Assembly (NCBI GenBank): GCA_014859615.1
Contig: JACUTX010000016.1
Location: 1-23,194, forward strand
Source: Desulfuromonadales bacterium
GTDB lineage: Bacteria > Desulfobacterota > Desulfuromonadia > Desulfuromonadales > UBA2294
DNA: 23,194 bases
Reading direction: 5' to 3'
Shown here: in pieces, positions 5,868-14,984 of the stretch
How the letters are laid out: each line of letters starts with the position of its first letter
Position numbering within the stretch: the stretch's first letter is position 1
Position numbers and translations under genes: made by a program
Notes under the pieces: model-generated
Told to the model about the DNA's origin: nothing
The model's database searches: none
What the model saw: the letters and a program-made list of their open reading frames with translations, nothing else

Positions 5868-8519
5868 ATGCACATGGATGTTATTACCACGCATATAAAT
5901 GCCGATTTCGATTGTCTCGGGGCTATGGTTGCGGCGAAACTGCTCTATCCGGAAGCCGAGATGGTCTTTCCGGGGGCGCAGGAGCGTAACCTGCGGGAAT
6001 TTTTCGCCCAAAGTCCCTATCTTGAGGATAATTTCACGCGGATCAAGGATGTTGATCTCGATCGGATCGAGCGGCTGATTCTGGTCGATGTCTGTCAGGC
6101 TGATCGGATCGGGCCGTTCGGGGCGGTCGCGTTGAAGCCTGAGGTTGACGTGTCTATCTATGACCATCACCCCGGAGAGGCGATGCTGAAGGCGACGACG
6201 GTCTGTATTGAGAAGGTCGGGGCGACGGTCTCAATTTTCACCCGGCTCTTTCAGGAAAAAGGGATCCGTCCCGATTCGCAGACGGCCACCGTGATGATGC
6301 TCGGTCTTTATGAGGATACGGGGAGTCTTCTGTTCAGTTCGACCACCCGCAACGATTTTGATGCGGCATCGTTCCTCTTCTCCTGCGGTGCTGATCTGAA
6401 TGTGGTTGCTGACTTTCTGACGCAGGAATTGACCGCGGAGCAGGTTGCGCTACTGCATGAACTGATCGATTCCCGTTCTGTTCTCACCGTAAAAGGGGTC
6501 GATATCTCGATCGCCCACGCTTCGGCGGAAAATTTCATCGGGGATCTGGCGGTTTTGTCCCATAAACTCAAGGATATGGAAAACTTAAATGCCCTGTTGG
6601 TTGTGGCCCGGATGGGGGATCGTATTTTTATGGTCGGGCGCTCCCGGATCCCCGAAGTCGACGTCGGTGAAATTTTTAATGAGTTTGGCGGCGGCGGTCA
6701 TGCTTTTGCGGCTTCGGCAACGGTCCGTCACGAGACGCTGGTTCAGATTCTTGATCGTATTCCTGATGTCCTTGCGCGTCATATCAAGCCGGTTTGCGAA
6801 GCGCGACACCTGATGTCGTTTCCGGTCAAGTCGATTGAAATCGGTGCGTCGATCCAGAAAGCACGTGAGACTATGAATCGCTACAATCTGAATGCTCTCC
6901 CGGTTTTGCAAGAGGGTCGAGTGGTCGGGACGATCAGTCGCCAGATCGCCGACAAGGCAGCGCATCACAAGCTTGATCAGGCCACGGTCTCAGAATATAT
7001 GAACCGGGAGATCGAATCGATCTCCCCGGCTCTCTCCATCGATTCTTTAAAAGAGTTAATCGTCGGCCATGGCCATCGAATTGTTCCGGTGGTTGAGGGG
7101 GAGACTCTGGTCGGAGTCGTGACGCGTACCGACCTGTTGCGTTATCTTGCGACCGGAGGACAAAGTTCACTGCGGGGTAAAACAAAAAAAGGGGGAGACG
7201 CCTTTACTCGACAACAACATCTGTCGAGGCTGCTTCAAGCGCAGCTCCCTCCGAAAATTTTTAATCTGCTCAAAGAGTTTGGCCAGATCGGCGACCGACT
7301 CGGAATCAGGGTCTATGCCGTCGGCGGATTTGTCCGGGACCTGCTTCTTCGGCAGACGAATCTCGATGTCGATATCGTTATCGAAGGAGAAGGTATCCCA
7401 TTCGCCCGACAGGTCGAACAAGTCATGGAGTGCCGGGTTCGTACCCATGAACGGTTTGGTACGGCGATCATTGTTTTTCCGGATGGATTTAAAGTTGATA
7501 TCGCTTCAACCCGGACTGAGTACTATCTTGAGCCGGGCGCGTTGCCGAAGGTGGAGCATTCGTCAATTAAATTAGATCTTTATCGGCGCGATTTTACGAT
7601 TAATACGATGGCACTGGCTCTCAACAACGATCAGTTCGGGGATCTGCTCGATTTTTTTCAGGCACAAAAGGATCTGAGCGATGGAGCGATCCGGGTCTTG
7701 CATAATTTAAGTTTTGTTGAGGACCCTACCCGTGTCTTCCGGGCGATCCGGTTTGAACAGCGACTCAATTTTTCTCTCGGGCGGCATACCGAAGCGCTTC
7801 TTAAAAGTGCCGTAAGGATGGGGTTTGTTGAAAAAATCGGCGGGATCAGAGTCTACAATGAACTTCTTCATATCTTTAATGAGGCGGATCCGGTCGCATC
7901 GGTCAAGCGGATGGCGACTCTTGATCTGCTCGGCTGTCTCCACCCGGCTCTGGTCTGGGATGAAGATTCATCGCACCTGTTCGAGGAGGCGAGGCGGGCT
8001 CTGCATTGGTATGAACTTCTTTATACCGGTACCGCATGTCGGGGCTGGCTGGTCTATCTGCTCTGTCTGCTGGCGACATTGCGTCCGGCTCAGGTTGCTG
8101 AGTTCTGTCAGCGGCTGAATGTTCCACCCCGTATTCGGTTGATACTGCTCGAAGAACGTCGGGCGGCCCTTACGGTTAAACTCAAGCTGGATCAGGCGCT
8201 ACAACAGAATAATACACCGAGAAACAGTCAGCTTTATCGCTGGTTCAAGCCGTTTTCGATTGAAATCGTGGTTTTTCTGATGGCATTTTGTTCAACTGAA
8301 GAGAGTCGGCAGTCCATTTCTCGTTATATGACCCATTTGTGTAATGTCAAAACGTCGTTAAATGGCAGATCGTTACAAAAACTCGGGCTGAAGAGTGGTC
8401 CGAACTTTAAAACGATACTCGATCTGCTGCTGGCGGCGCGACTTGATGGACGGGCGACCAATGAACAGGATGAAATTTCTCTGGTTAAAAAACGTTTTTT
8501 GAAGCATTTTCAATCTTGA
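5868..8519 (+). CDS. A-adding tRNA nucleotidyltransferase / poly(A) polymerase family, DHH-DHHA1-CBS-CBS-PAP fusion
   Basis: This 883-residue fusion starts with a DHH phosphoesterase domain (NADFDCLG near residue 12; DHH at 99-101) and DHHA1 (GGGGHAF at 274-280). Two CBS domains follow (about 315-370 and 375-430), then a class II nucleotidyltransferase with GGFVRD (about 486-491), the metal-binding pair D500/D502 in LDVDIVIEG, RRDFTIN, and the RNA-binding region beginning at EDPTRVFRAIRFE. The same arrangement is known in bacteria that split CCA addition between CC-adding and A-adding enzymes, including Geobacter, so addition of the terminal A of tRNA is the likely role; poly(A) polymerase is the alternative. 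The DHH part may act as a phosphodiesterase or nuclease. The start at 5868 has only a weak purine-rich ribosome site (AAGAAA is too close); an in-frame ATG at 5874 is nearly as good. Likely first gene of the housekeeping run. Confidence 0.85.
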   Translation: MHMDVITTHINADFDCLGAMVAAKLLYPEAEMVFPGAQERNLREFFAQSPYLEDNFTRIKDVDLDRIERLILVDVCQADRIGPFGAVALKPEVDVSIYDHHPGEAMLKATTVCIEKVGATVSIFTRLFQEKGIRPDSQTATVMMLGLYEDTGSLLFSSTTRNDFDAASFLFSCGADLNVVADFLTQELTAEQVALLHELIDSRSVLTVKGVDISIAHASAENFIGDLAVLSHKLKDMENLNALLVVARMGDRIFMVGRSRIPEVDVGEIFNEFGGGGHAFAASATVRHETLVQILDRIPDVLARHIKPVCEARHLMSFPVKSIEIGASIQKARETMNRYNLNALPVLQEGRVVGTISRQIADKAAHHKLDQATVSEYMNREIESISPALSIDSLKELIVGHGHRIVPVVEGETLVGVVTRTDLLRYLATGGQSSLRGKTKKGGDAFTRQQHLSRLLQAQLPPKIFNLLKEFGQIGDRLGIRVYAVGGFVRDLLLRQTNLDVDIVIEGEGIPFARQVEQVMECRVRTHERFGTAIIVFPDGFKVDIASTRTEYYLEPGALPKVEHSSIKLDLYRRDFTINTMALALNNDQFGDLLDFFQAQKDLSDGAIRVLHNLSFVEDPTRVFRAIRFEQRLNFSLGRHTEALLKSAVRMGFVEKIGGIRVYNELLHIFNEADPVASVKRMATLDLLGCLHPALVWDEDSSHLFEEARRALHWYELLYTGTACRGWLVYLLCLLATLRPAQVAEFCQRLNVPPRIRLILLEERRAALTVKLKLDQALQQNNTPRNSQLYRWFKPFSIEIVVFLMAFCSTEESRQSISRYMTHLCNVKTSLNGRSLQKLGLKSGPNFKTILDLLLAARLDGRATNEQDEISLVKKRFLKHFQS

Positions 8520-8577
8520 GCAGTGTCGTTCATCGATTAGTTGACGAACGGTAAAAACACGACGTTTACAGAGGCGA

Positions 8578-9258
8578 ATGGAATCAATTCTTGCCAAAAT
8601 CGCAGTGATGCTGGTGCCCGCATTTTTTGCCGTAACGGTTCATGAAGTTGCACATGGCTATATGGCAGACAAGTTCGGCGATCCGACAGGACGCCTGCTA
8701 GGTCGCCTCACCTTTAATCCGCTGAAACATTTCGATTTTCTCGGAACCATTTCGCTGCTGGTTTTCGGTTTCGGTTGGGCGCGTCCTGTCCCGGTTAATT
8801 TCGGCAATATGAAGAACCCCTATTGGGGGCGTCTGGCCGTCACTCTGGCCGGTCCTGTCAGTAATTTTTTGCTTGCTCTGTTATTTGCCGTCTCACTGCA
8901 TCTTTTGGCAGCGATTCCGGAACAGACTTTTTTGGGGGTGGGTGCGGCTGTTGTTGAACCGTTTCGTCTGATGTTGGCTTTTGGTCTTTATGTCAATATT
9001 ATTATCGGTCTGTTGAATCTGCTCCCGATCCCCCCATTGGATGGCGGGATGATTTTAATCAGTCTTCTCCCTGAAAAACAGGCGGCACTGGTTGCACGTC
9101 TGGAACCATTTGGTTATGTTTTTTTTGTTATGATCGCTTACTATACCGGTTTCTGGCGGATAGTATTGGCCCCGGCTGTATTTTATGTCGCCAGTTTTAT
9201 CTCTGTTGGTCAGAGCGCTGCGATCGAACAGATCATGACTTTTCCACTCTCCCGGTAA
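8578..9258 (+). CDS. Site-2 protease (M50 family) membrane metallopeptidase
   Basis: The 226-residue hydrophobic protein has the zinc-binding HEVAH motif (residues 22-26) at the end of its first membrane helix. The second metal-ligand motif of the family, NLLPIPPLDGG (147-157), lies in a later helix, with D155 as the expected ligand. This is the minimal S2P core, without PDZ or CBS extension, so it is a small family member of unknown substrate rather than RseP. It probably cleaves within the cytoplasmic membrane. AGAGG 3 nt before the ATG supports the start. It precedes scpA by 12 nt, the arrangement commonly seen in Geobacter-like genomes and Firmicutes. Confidence 0.88.
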   Translation: MESILAKIAVMLVPAFFAVTVHEVAHGYMADKFGDPTGRLLGRLTFNPLKHFDFLGTISLLVFGFGWARPVPVNFGNMKNPYWGRLAVTLAGPVSNFLLALLFAVSLHLLAAIPEQTFLGVGAAVVEPFRLMLAFGLYVNIIIGLLNLLPIPPLDGGMILISLLPEKQAALVARLEPFGYVFFVMIAYYTGFWRIVLAPAVFYVASFISVGQSAAIEQIMTFPLSR

Positions 9259-9270
9259 AAGAGATAGACC

Positions 9271-10044
9271 ATGGCTTACGAAATAAGTATCGAAAATTTT
9301 GAAGGACCTCTTGATCTGCTGCTGCATCTGATCAAGAAGAATGAAATGGATATCTATGATATTCAGGTTGCTGAAATCACCGGGCAATATCTGGCGATTC
9401 TGGATACGATGCAGGTCATGAATCTTGACGTGGCCGGTGAATTTTTATTAATGGCGGCAACCCTGGTGCACATCAAGTCGCGATTTCTCCTCCCCTTAAG
9501 TGTGGATGATGAGATTGAAGATGAGGAGCTTGACCCGCGGGCCGAGCTGGTCAGACGATTACTCGAATACCAGAAATACAAGGCTGCCGGTGAAACCCTC
9601 GATCAGCGACCGCGACTCTTTCGTGAGCTGTTTGCCCGTAAGTTTCATTCCCCCGAATTGTCGGTTCTGGCAGAGCAGGACGAGGGGGAAATTTTTGAGG
9701 TCGGTCTGTTTGAACTGGTCGACGCCTTTCAACGTCTGTTGAAAGAGACCTCGGACCCTTATATCCATGAAGTGAATATTGACCGGATCTCTGTAGCCGA
9801 TCGGGTGAATGCGATTATGGAGCTGTTGGCTGGACGCAAGGATCTCGATTTTCGGGAAATCTTTGCAGAAAAACCTGGACGAGAGATGGTTGTTGTCACT
9901 TTTTTAGCTATGCTTGAGCTGGTGCGGCTCCGTCTGGTTCGACTGATGCAGAACGACCGTTGTGGTAACATCTGGATCTACCCGGCGGTTATTGGTGATG
10001 TGACCCCCTTTCGTATCGATGAGGCCCAACTTGGATACATCTGA
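9271..10044 (+). CDS. scpA: Segregation and condensation protein A
   Basis: The 257-residue protein begins with the ScpA signature (FEGPLDLLLHLIKK, residues 9-22) followed by IQVAEITGQYLAIL and the acidic DDEIEDEELDPRAELV linker. ScpA is the kleisin that bridges SMC heads and, with ScpB, forms the bacterial condensin on the nucleoid. Length and domain order match the family (about 250 aa). It lies 12 nt after the protease gene and its 3' end overlaps scpB, so the pair is probably translated together. The smc gene is not in the window. Confidence 0.95.
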   Translation: MAYEISIENFEGPLDLLLHLIKKNEMDIYDIQVAEITGQYLAILDTMQVMNLDVAGEFLLMAATLVHIKSRFLLPLSVDDEIEDEELDPRAELVRRLLEYQKYKAAGETLDQRPRLFRELFARKFHSPELSVLAEQDEGEIFEVGLFELVDAFQRLLKETSDPYIHEVNIDRISVADRVNAIMELLAGRKDLDFREIFAEKPGREMVVVTFLAMLELVRLRLVRLMQNDRCGNIWIYPAVIGDVTPFRIDEAQLGYI

Positions 10045-10636
10045 TCTGCGTAAACATGTCGAGGCGCTTGTTTTTGTCTCGGAGACACCACTTAAATCGG
10101 AAAGGATTGCCGAAATCCTCGAATTGAAAAATTCCGTGGTTTTGCACCTGCTTGCCGAGCTTTCGTCCGGATACGATCAATCCGGAAGCGGTCTGGAACT
10201 GATAGAAGTGGCAGAAGGGTTTCAACTTCGAACCCGCCCGGAGTCGGTCGGTTTTATTCAGCAGCTGATTAAAACGCGACCGTTCCGTTTTTCGCGGGCT
10301 GCTCTTGAAACCCTGGCGATTGTTGCCTACCGGCAACCGGTCACCCGGGCTGAAGTTGAATACCTGCGTGGTGTCGATTCCGGTGGTGTATTTAAAACCC
10401 TTTTGGAAAAGCAGCTGATTCGTATTCTGGGGAAGAAGGATGTGCCGGGGAGACCGCTTATTTACGGCACGACCCGGGAATTTCTGGAGTTTTTTGGCCT
10501 GCGTGATCTCAGTGCTTTGCCGACTCTCAAAGAGTTCAGCGAGCTGTCACCGGCTTCGCTCGAGGCGCAAGGCTCTCCCCTGACTTTGGACAAAGAGAAG
10601 ATGCCGGATCTGGAGCCGTCAACTGAACAGGAGTAA
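10019..10636 (+). CDS. scpB: Segregation and condensation protein B
   Basis: The 205-residue protein has the two winged-helix modules of ScpB: an N-terminal one (about residues 9-85, AEILELKNSVVLHLLAEL) and a second with RAALETLAIVAYRQPVTRAE (about 96-115) and VPGRPLIYGTTREFLEFFGL (about 141-160). ScpB dimers bind ScpA in the SMC condensin complex. The ATG at 10019 overlaps scpA by 26 nt but has no clear ribosome site. A TTG at 10031 has GAGG 6 nt upstream (10021-10024) and would give a 201-residue product with a 14-nt overlap, so the start is uncertain. The tail after about residue 175 is variable. The stop codon TAA is part of the terminator stem that follows. Confidence 0.93.
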   Translation: MRPNLDTSDLRKHVEALVFVSETPLKSERIAEILELKNSVVLHLLAELSSGYDQSGSGLELIEVAEGFQLRTRPESVGFIQQLIKTRPFRFSRAALETLAIVAYRQPVTRAEVEYLRGVDSGGVFKTLLEKQLIRILGKKDVPGRPLIYGTTREFLEFFGLRDLSALPTLKEFSELSPASLEAQGSPLTLDKEKMPDLEPSTEQE

Positions 10637-10657
10637 CCGGGTTTGGCCCGGTTTTTT
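10635..10657 (+). terminator. Intrinsic terminator after scpB
   Basis: AACCGGG (10635-10641) pairs with CCCGGTT (10647-10653) across a 5-nt loop, followed by six T (10652-10657). It begins inside the scpB stop codon and ends only 10 nt before the rluB start, leaving no room for a separate promoter. Confidence 0.8.
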
Positions 10658-10667
10658 ATGTGAGACT

Positions 10668-11393
10668 ATGACGAAAGAGCGTGTACAAAAATTAATTGCG
10701 GCGTGTGGTCTGGCCTCACGGCGTGAGGCTGAACGCTGGATTGAGGCCGGACGTGTCGCTGTAAACGGGGCGGTTATCTCTCTCGGCGACAAAGCCGATC
10801 CCTTGCTCGATCAGGTGACTGTTGATGGCAAACCGATCGGTCGCTCTGAAACAGAGGTTACCGTTTTGCTTAACAAGCCGGTCGGTTATGTGACCACCAT
10901 GAGTGACCCGGAGGGGAGGCCGGTGGTGAGTGATCTCCTTACCGATGTTTCAGAACGCGTCGTTCCGGTTGGCCGGCTCGACCTCACGACAGAAGGGTTG
11001 TTGTTGATGACCAATGACGGGGATCTGGCGCAGCGGCTTGCACACCCCCGTTACCACGTTGAAAAAAGATATCTGGCCAGAGTGCGTGGAACGGTTGAAG
11101 CTGCGGCGATAAAACAGCTGGCCGAGGGGGTCAAGCTCGAAGACGGGGTCACGGCGCCGGCCCGGGTTCGGCTGGTGCGTACGACCCGCACGCACTCCTG
11201 GCTGGAGTTTACTCTGCACGAAGGGCGTAATCGACAGGTGCGACGGATGTGTGAAGCACTCGGTTATCCGGTCAGCCGTCTTAAGCGGATCGCTTATGCT
11301 TTTTTGCAGGAAGGGGAGTTGAAGCCGGGTCAATATCGCCGATTAACGGCTCAGGAAGTGGCGCGCCTGAAGGGGTTGGGAGGGTTGAAATGA
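10668..11393 (+). CDS. rluB: RluB/RsuA-family ribosomal RNA pseudouridine synthase
   Basis: This 241-residue enzyme has an N-terminal S4 RNA-binding domain (RVQKLIAACGLASRREAERW, residues 5-24) and a pseudouridine synthase core with the catalytic motif GRLDLTTEGLL, where D105 is the nucleophile. HEGRNRQVRRMCEALGYPV (about 184-202) is the conserved C-terminal signature. RluB modifies U2605 of 23S rRNA in E. coli. RsuA (16S U516) and RluE/RluF are close relatives, but linkage to scpAB is the usual setting of RluB-type enzymes. The stop overlaps the pgi start (ATGA). The ribosome site before the ATG is weak (GAG). Confidence 0.9.
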   Translation: MTKERVQKLIAACGLASRREAERWIEAGRVAVNGAVISLGDKADPLLDQVTVDGKPIGRSETEVTVLLNKPVGYVTTMSDPEGRPVVSDLLTDVSERVVPVGRLDLTTEGLLLMTNDGDLAQRLAHPRYHVEKRYLARVRGTVEAAAIKQLAEGVKLEDGVTAPARVRLVRTTRTHSWLEFTLHEGRNRQVRRMCEALGYPVSRLKRIAYAFLQEGELKPGQYRRLTAQEVARLKGLGGLK

Positions 11394-12778
11394 TACGTGT
11401 CGATTACACCCATATGCTCGCAGATGTTATCGGCTCGGACAAAGGGGTTACGTTGTCCGAACTCGAGGCTTTAAGTGAGCGCTCAGAACAGATTCATGCA
11501 GATCTGCAACGACGTCGGCAGCGTGGTGAACTGCCGGTCTACGATCTGCCGTTCGCAAAAAAGGTTGTTGAGCAGATTCGTCAGGTGGCCGATGAGTGGG
11601 GAGGGAGGTTTGATGCTCTGGTTGTCCTTGGTATCGGCGGTTCGGCACTCGGGACGACGGCTGTCGCTCGGGCGCTTCTTCCCGGTCTGTATAACCAGTA
11701 TGATCGTGCGGCTCGAAACGGACGACCGCGACTCTATGTTCTCGATAATGTCGATCCGGTTTCGATTAAGCAGCTGCTGAACCACCTCAATCCGGTCGAT
11801 ACCTGCTTTTGTGTGATCAGTAAATCCGGGACGACGGTCGAGACTATGGGGCAGTTTCTCATTGCCCGACAGTGGTTGCAGGCGGCGGTCGGCGACGGTT
11901 GTGTCGACCAGATTCTCCTGGTGACGGATCCTGAAAAAGGGGTCTTGCGCCGTCTGGCCGAGACGCAAGGGTATCGTTCTTTTGCCGTGCCGGATGGCGT
12001 CGGCGGGCGATTTTCGGTCCTGACTGCCGTCGGCCTTCTGCCGCTGGCAATCGCCGGAGTCGATATTGAGCGCCTTCTGGCTGGAGCCGCCGCTTTTTCA
12101 GAACGGCTGCAATCCCCCCATCTGCTTGAAAATCCGGCATATCTGAATGCTGCGTTGCACTATCTCGCTTATACCAAGGGGATGCCGATCAGTGTGCTGA
12201 TGCCGTACAGTGATCGGCTGAGCGATTTTTCCGACTGGTTTCGACAGCTCTGGGCCGAGAGTCTCGGTAAGAAAATACGCCTGGATGGTCGGATTGATCC
12301 GGTCGGACCGACGCCGGTCAAGGCGCTCGGTGCCACAGATCAGCACTCACAAGTGCAACTCTACATGGAGGGTCCGCTCGATAAAATGGTGACTTTTATT
12401 ACGGTCGTCACGCAGGATGATATCCCGTTCCCTGATCCTGTTGGTATCCCGGAGCTCGATTATCTGGCCGGAAAAACCGTCGGCGAGCTGCTCCTGGCAG
12501 AGCAACGGGCAACAGCGGCAGCCTTGGCACGCTGCGGGCGACCGAATATCACCTTGCAACTGGAGTCTCTTACTCCGGAAACTATCGGCGCCCTGATCTA
12601 TATGTTTGAGATCCAGACCCTGTTTGCCGGAGGACTGTTTGAGGTCGATCCTCTTGATCAACCCGGAGTTGAAGCGGGGAAGGAATACACTTATGCCCTG
12701 ATGGGACGTCCAGGTTTTTCCTCTGTCAGAAATGAACTGGAAAACTGGATTGAGAGCGTGGAACCTCGTATTATATAA
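11390..12778 (+). CDS. pgi: Glucose-6-phosphate isomerase
   Basis: The 462-residue cytosolic enzyme interconverts glucose 6-phosphate and fructose 6-phosphate in glycolysis and gluconeogenesis. It has the SIS-fold sugar-phosphate motifs GIGGSALG (about residues 82-89) and SKSGTTVET (about 145-153), the GATDQHSQ segment and the C-terminal family signature FEVDPLDQPGVEAGK (about 419-433). It is of the short bacterial type (about 450 aa) rather than the 550-aa E. coli type. GGGAGGG lies 6 nt before the ATG, and the ATGA overlap with rluB suggests coupling. Nothing looks damaged. Confidence 0.96.
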   Translation: MIRVDYTHMLADVIGSDKGVTLSELEALSERSEQIHADLQRRRQRGELPVYDLPFAKKVVEQIRQVADEWGGRFDALVVLGIGGSALGTTAVARALLPGLYNQYDRAARNGRPRLYVLDNVDPVSIKQLLNHLNPVDTCFCVISKSGTTVETMGQFLIARQWLQAAVGDGCVDQILLVTDPEKGVLRRLAETQGYRSFAVPDGVGGRFSVLTAVGLLPLAIAGVDIERLLAGAAAFSERLQSPHLLENPAYLNAALHYLAYTKGMPISVLMPYSDRLSDFSDWFRQLWAESLGKKIRLDGRIDPVGPTPVKALGATDQHSQVQLYMEGPLDKMVTFITVVTQDDIPFPDPVGIPELDYLAGKTVGELLLAEQRATAAALARCGRPNITLQLESLTPETIGALIYMFEIQTLFAGGLFEVDPLDQPGVEAGKEYTYALMGRPGFSSVRNELENWIESVEPRII

Positions 12779-12799
12779 GCAAAAATACCCCCTTTCGCC

Positions 12800-12827
12800 T
12801 TGACAGTTCCGGGGGGAATGCTTTATC
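12800..12827 (+). promoter_or_regulatory. Candidate sigma70-type promoter for the TPR/AAA+ operon
   Basis: A perfect TTGACA (12800-12805) is followed after 16 nt by TTTATC (12822-12827), a weak -10. Transcription would start near 12834, giving a leader of about 34 nt. It lies in the 89-nt gap after pgi, which otherwise holds only a C5/G6 inverted repeat around the -35 box. Confidence 0.4.
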
Positions 12828-12867
12828 GTTTGACGTTAGGTTGCATTGATTTTTAAGAGGGGACTCT

Positions 12868-14961
12868 TTGGCCAGCAATAAAGACACATTATTGGCATCT
12901 GCTCAGAAGTTGATTATCAAGGGGCAGACGATGCGCGCCATCAAGGCTTATCAGCAGATCGTTGCGATCGATCCGAAGGATATGCGCTGCCGTCAAAAAC
13001 TGGCTGATCTCTGCAGTAAGGCAGGGCACAACAGTGATGCCCTCGAATCGTACGAGATTGTCGCCAAAAACTTTTCTGATAAAGGTTTCTACCTCAAGGC
13101 AATTGCTGTCTACAAGCAGATGCAGCGCCTCGATGCATCCCAGGTCATCATCTATCAAAAACTGGCGGAGTTGAACGAGAAGCAGGGGTTGATCGCCAAT
13201 GCCATAGCCGAATACCGGGTTCTGGTCAAACATTACGAACAGAATAAAATGTTGGCCGAGGCTATCGGTATTTTGCAGCGCATGAAAGGGATCGATCCGG
13301 AAAACCTGAACATCCGAATCAAAATTGCCGAGCTCTACTCTGCCACGGGTGATAAAAAGCAAGGCCTCAAAGAGTTTGACGATGTGCTTGTTTTTCTGCG
13401 TGAAAAACAGAACTACTTCAAAATCATTAAACTCTACGAAATTTTCATGCCGCTGTTTCCCGGAGAAATCAACGTCGGGGCTCTTTTTTCGGAAGCGTGC
13501 CTGAAGACTGGCCAGTTTGAAAAAGGGTTAAAAATTCTCAAAGGGGCATTGAAGGAGAATCCGGACGATGTTGAAATTCTGGAACTCCTCTCCGACGCCT
13601 ATCATCAGCAAAAAGATTACAGCAACGAGAAACTGACGCTTAATCATCTCCTGAAAAAAGCCGAAGAGAACCTTGATTATCGTTTGCGCTATATCTGTTC
13701 CTGTTTCAGTCTCGGTGAAAAAAAACGTGCTCTTAATGAACTTGAAGAGTGGAAAGAAGCTTTTTTTGCGGCGCAACGGGTCGCCGAGCTTAAGCAGCTT
13801 TATGAACGGTTATATAAATCTCTTCCAGGCGAAGAACGAGTCCTGCGAACGCTCTGTTCTATCTATGAACTGTCTGGTGAGAAAGATAAACTGTCGAAGA
13901 TAATCTCTAAGCTTCCGGGCGAAGCAGAGGAGATTCAGCTCGATATTCTTGTCTCTGCTCCTGATGAAATGATCGATGATTCGATCATGGGTGACGGTGA
14001 TGATGATCTTGAAGAGATCGAGATTGCCGAAGCGGATCTTATTGAAGAGCTTGAAGATTATGCGCCGATTGAGCTCGAATCATTTGAAGAGTCACTCGAT
14101 GAGCTGGAGGAGATTGAAGAGCTTGAAGAGATCGAGGACCTTATAGATTTAGAAGAGTCTCTGGAGCTGGAGATTGAACTTGATATCGATGAACCCGAGG
14201 ATGCCGTACTCGAAATTAATGAAGATGATATTCAGGAGTCGACTGACGAGGACGAAATGGTTCTTGCTCTCGAAGAGGCGGATTTCTATCTTAATCAGGG
14301 GATGATTGATGATGCCCGGCGTGTCTGCCTGGATCTGCTCGGAAAAGCACCGGATAATGAAAAAGTTCAGTCGAGACTGGCTGAAATTGAAAAGAAAATG
14401 ATCGAAGCCGCCGCCGTGCCTCAAGAGGAGTACATTGACCTTGCGGCCGAGGTGATGGCTGCGACTCAGGAAGAGGAAGAAGAGGAAGATTTCTTTAATC
14501 TCTCTGACGAAAGTCTGGATGAGCCGATTGAAGAAGAGGTGGTCTCTGTCGAAGATGCTGAATCTTACTATAATCTCGGAATCGCCTACAAAGAGATGGG
14601 GCTGATTAACGACGCGATTAATGAATTTGACAAAGCGATGAAGAACCCGACCCGACTGGTTGACAGTCTCGGTCTAAAAGCGATGTGTCTGGCGCAGACC
14701 GGAGACCTCGATGGTGCCGAACAGATTTTCTGGGCTGTTCTTGAACAGCCCGAACTTGGCAAGGATGAAAGAATCGGTCTGCAGTATGAGCTTGGTCTGT
14801 TTTATGAAAATTGCAATCGGACAAGCGAGGCGTTTTCTGTCTTTGAAGAGGTCGCACTAACCGATTCAGGTTATCGCGACGTGGCGACAAAGATGACGAC
14901 GCTCAAGTCCGCATCGGCTTCGTCGGCATCGAGTAAAAAAGATCGTGTCTCGTATGTCTGA
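12868..14961 (+). CDS. Large TPR-repeat protein with acidic central linker
   Basis: The 697-residue protein begins at a TTG codon preceded by GAGGGG at 5-nt spacing (12857-12862); the next in-frame ATG (12931) would cut the first TPR. Residues about 5-330 are consecutive TPR helices (for example AIKAYQQIVAIDPKDMRCRQ). Residues about 370-470 are extremely rich in Glu and Asp with alternating Leu/Ile. A second TPR block follows (about 470-690; YYNLGIAYKEMGLINDAINE and FYLNQGMIDDARRV). No signal peptide or membrane helix is visible, so it is probably a cytoplasmic scaffold. The acidic middle plus C-terminal TPR recalls FimV-type C-terminal regions, but no LysM domain is present. It is followed after 23 nt by an ExeA-like ATPase, which suggests a joint role in envelope, secretion or pilus assembly; this is inference. 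Confidence 0.8.
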   Translation: MASNKDTLLASAQKLIIKGQTMRAIKAYQQIVAIDPKDMRCRQKLADLCSKAGHNSDALESYEIVAKNFSDKGFYLKAIAVYKQMQRLDASQVIIYQKLAELNEKQGLIANAIAEYRVLVKHYEQNKMLAEAIGILQRMKGIDPENLNIRIKIAELYSATGDKKQGLKEFDDVLVFLREKQNYFKIIKLYEIFMPLFPGEINVGALFSEACLKTGQFEKGLKILKGALKENPDDVEILELLSDAYHQQKDYSNEKLTLNHLLKKAEENLDYRLRYICSCFSLGEKKRALNELEEWKEAFFAAQRVAELKQLYERLYKSLPGEERVLRTLCSIYELSGEKDKLSKIISKLPGEAEEIQLDILVSAPDEMIDDSIMGDGDDDLEEIEIAEADLIEELEDYAPIELESFEESLDELEEIEELEEIEDLIDLEESLELEIELDIDEPEDAVLEINEDDIQESTDEDEMVLALEEADFYLNQGMIDDARRVCLDLLGKAPDNEKVQSRLAEIEKKMIEAAAVPQEEYIDLAAEVMAATQEEEEEEDFFNLSDESLDEPIEEEVVSVEDAESYYNLGIAYKEMGLINDAINEFDKAMKNPTRLVDSLGLKAMCLAQTGDLDGAEQIFWAVLEQPELGKDERIGLQYELGLFYENCNRTSEAFSVFEEVALTDSGYRDVATKMTTLKSASASSASSKKDRVSYV

Positions 14962-14984
14962 AAAAAAGGAGCAGGTACAAAATA

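Noticed and set aside
5847..6170. 107-residue minus-strand frame opposite the DHH domain
   Set aside because: Shadow of a strongly conserved coding region without a ribosome site or domain.
8527..8550. Hairpin CGTTC/GAACG before the S2P protease gene
   Set aside because: Only 5 bp plus a mismatch and no T-tract; too weak to call as a terminator or operator.
12788..12816. CCCCC/GGGGGG inverted repeat after pgi as a terminator
   Set aside because: Loop of about 18 nt and no T-tract downstream; it surrounds a good -35 box instead.
12830..12856. Second TTGACG promoter before the TPR gene
   Set aside because: The matching -10 (TTTTAA, 15-nt spacing) would place the transcript start beyond the ribosome site.
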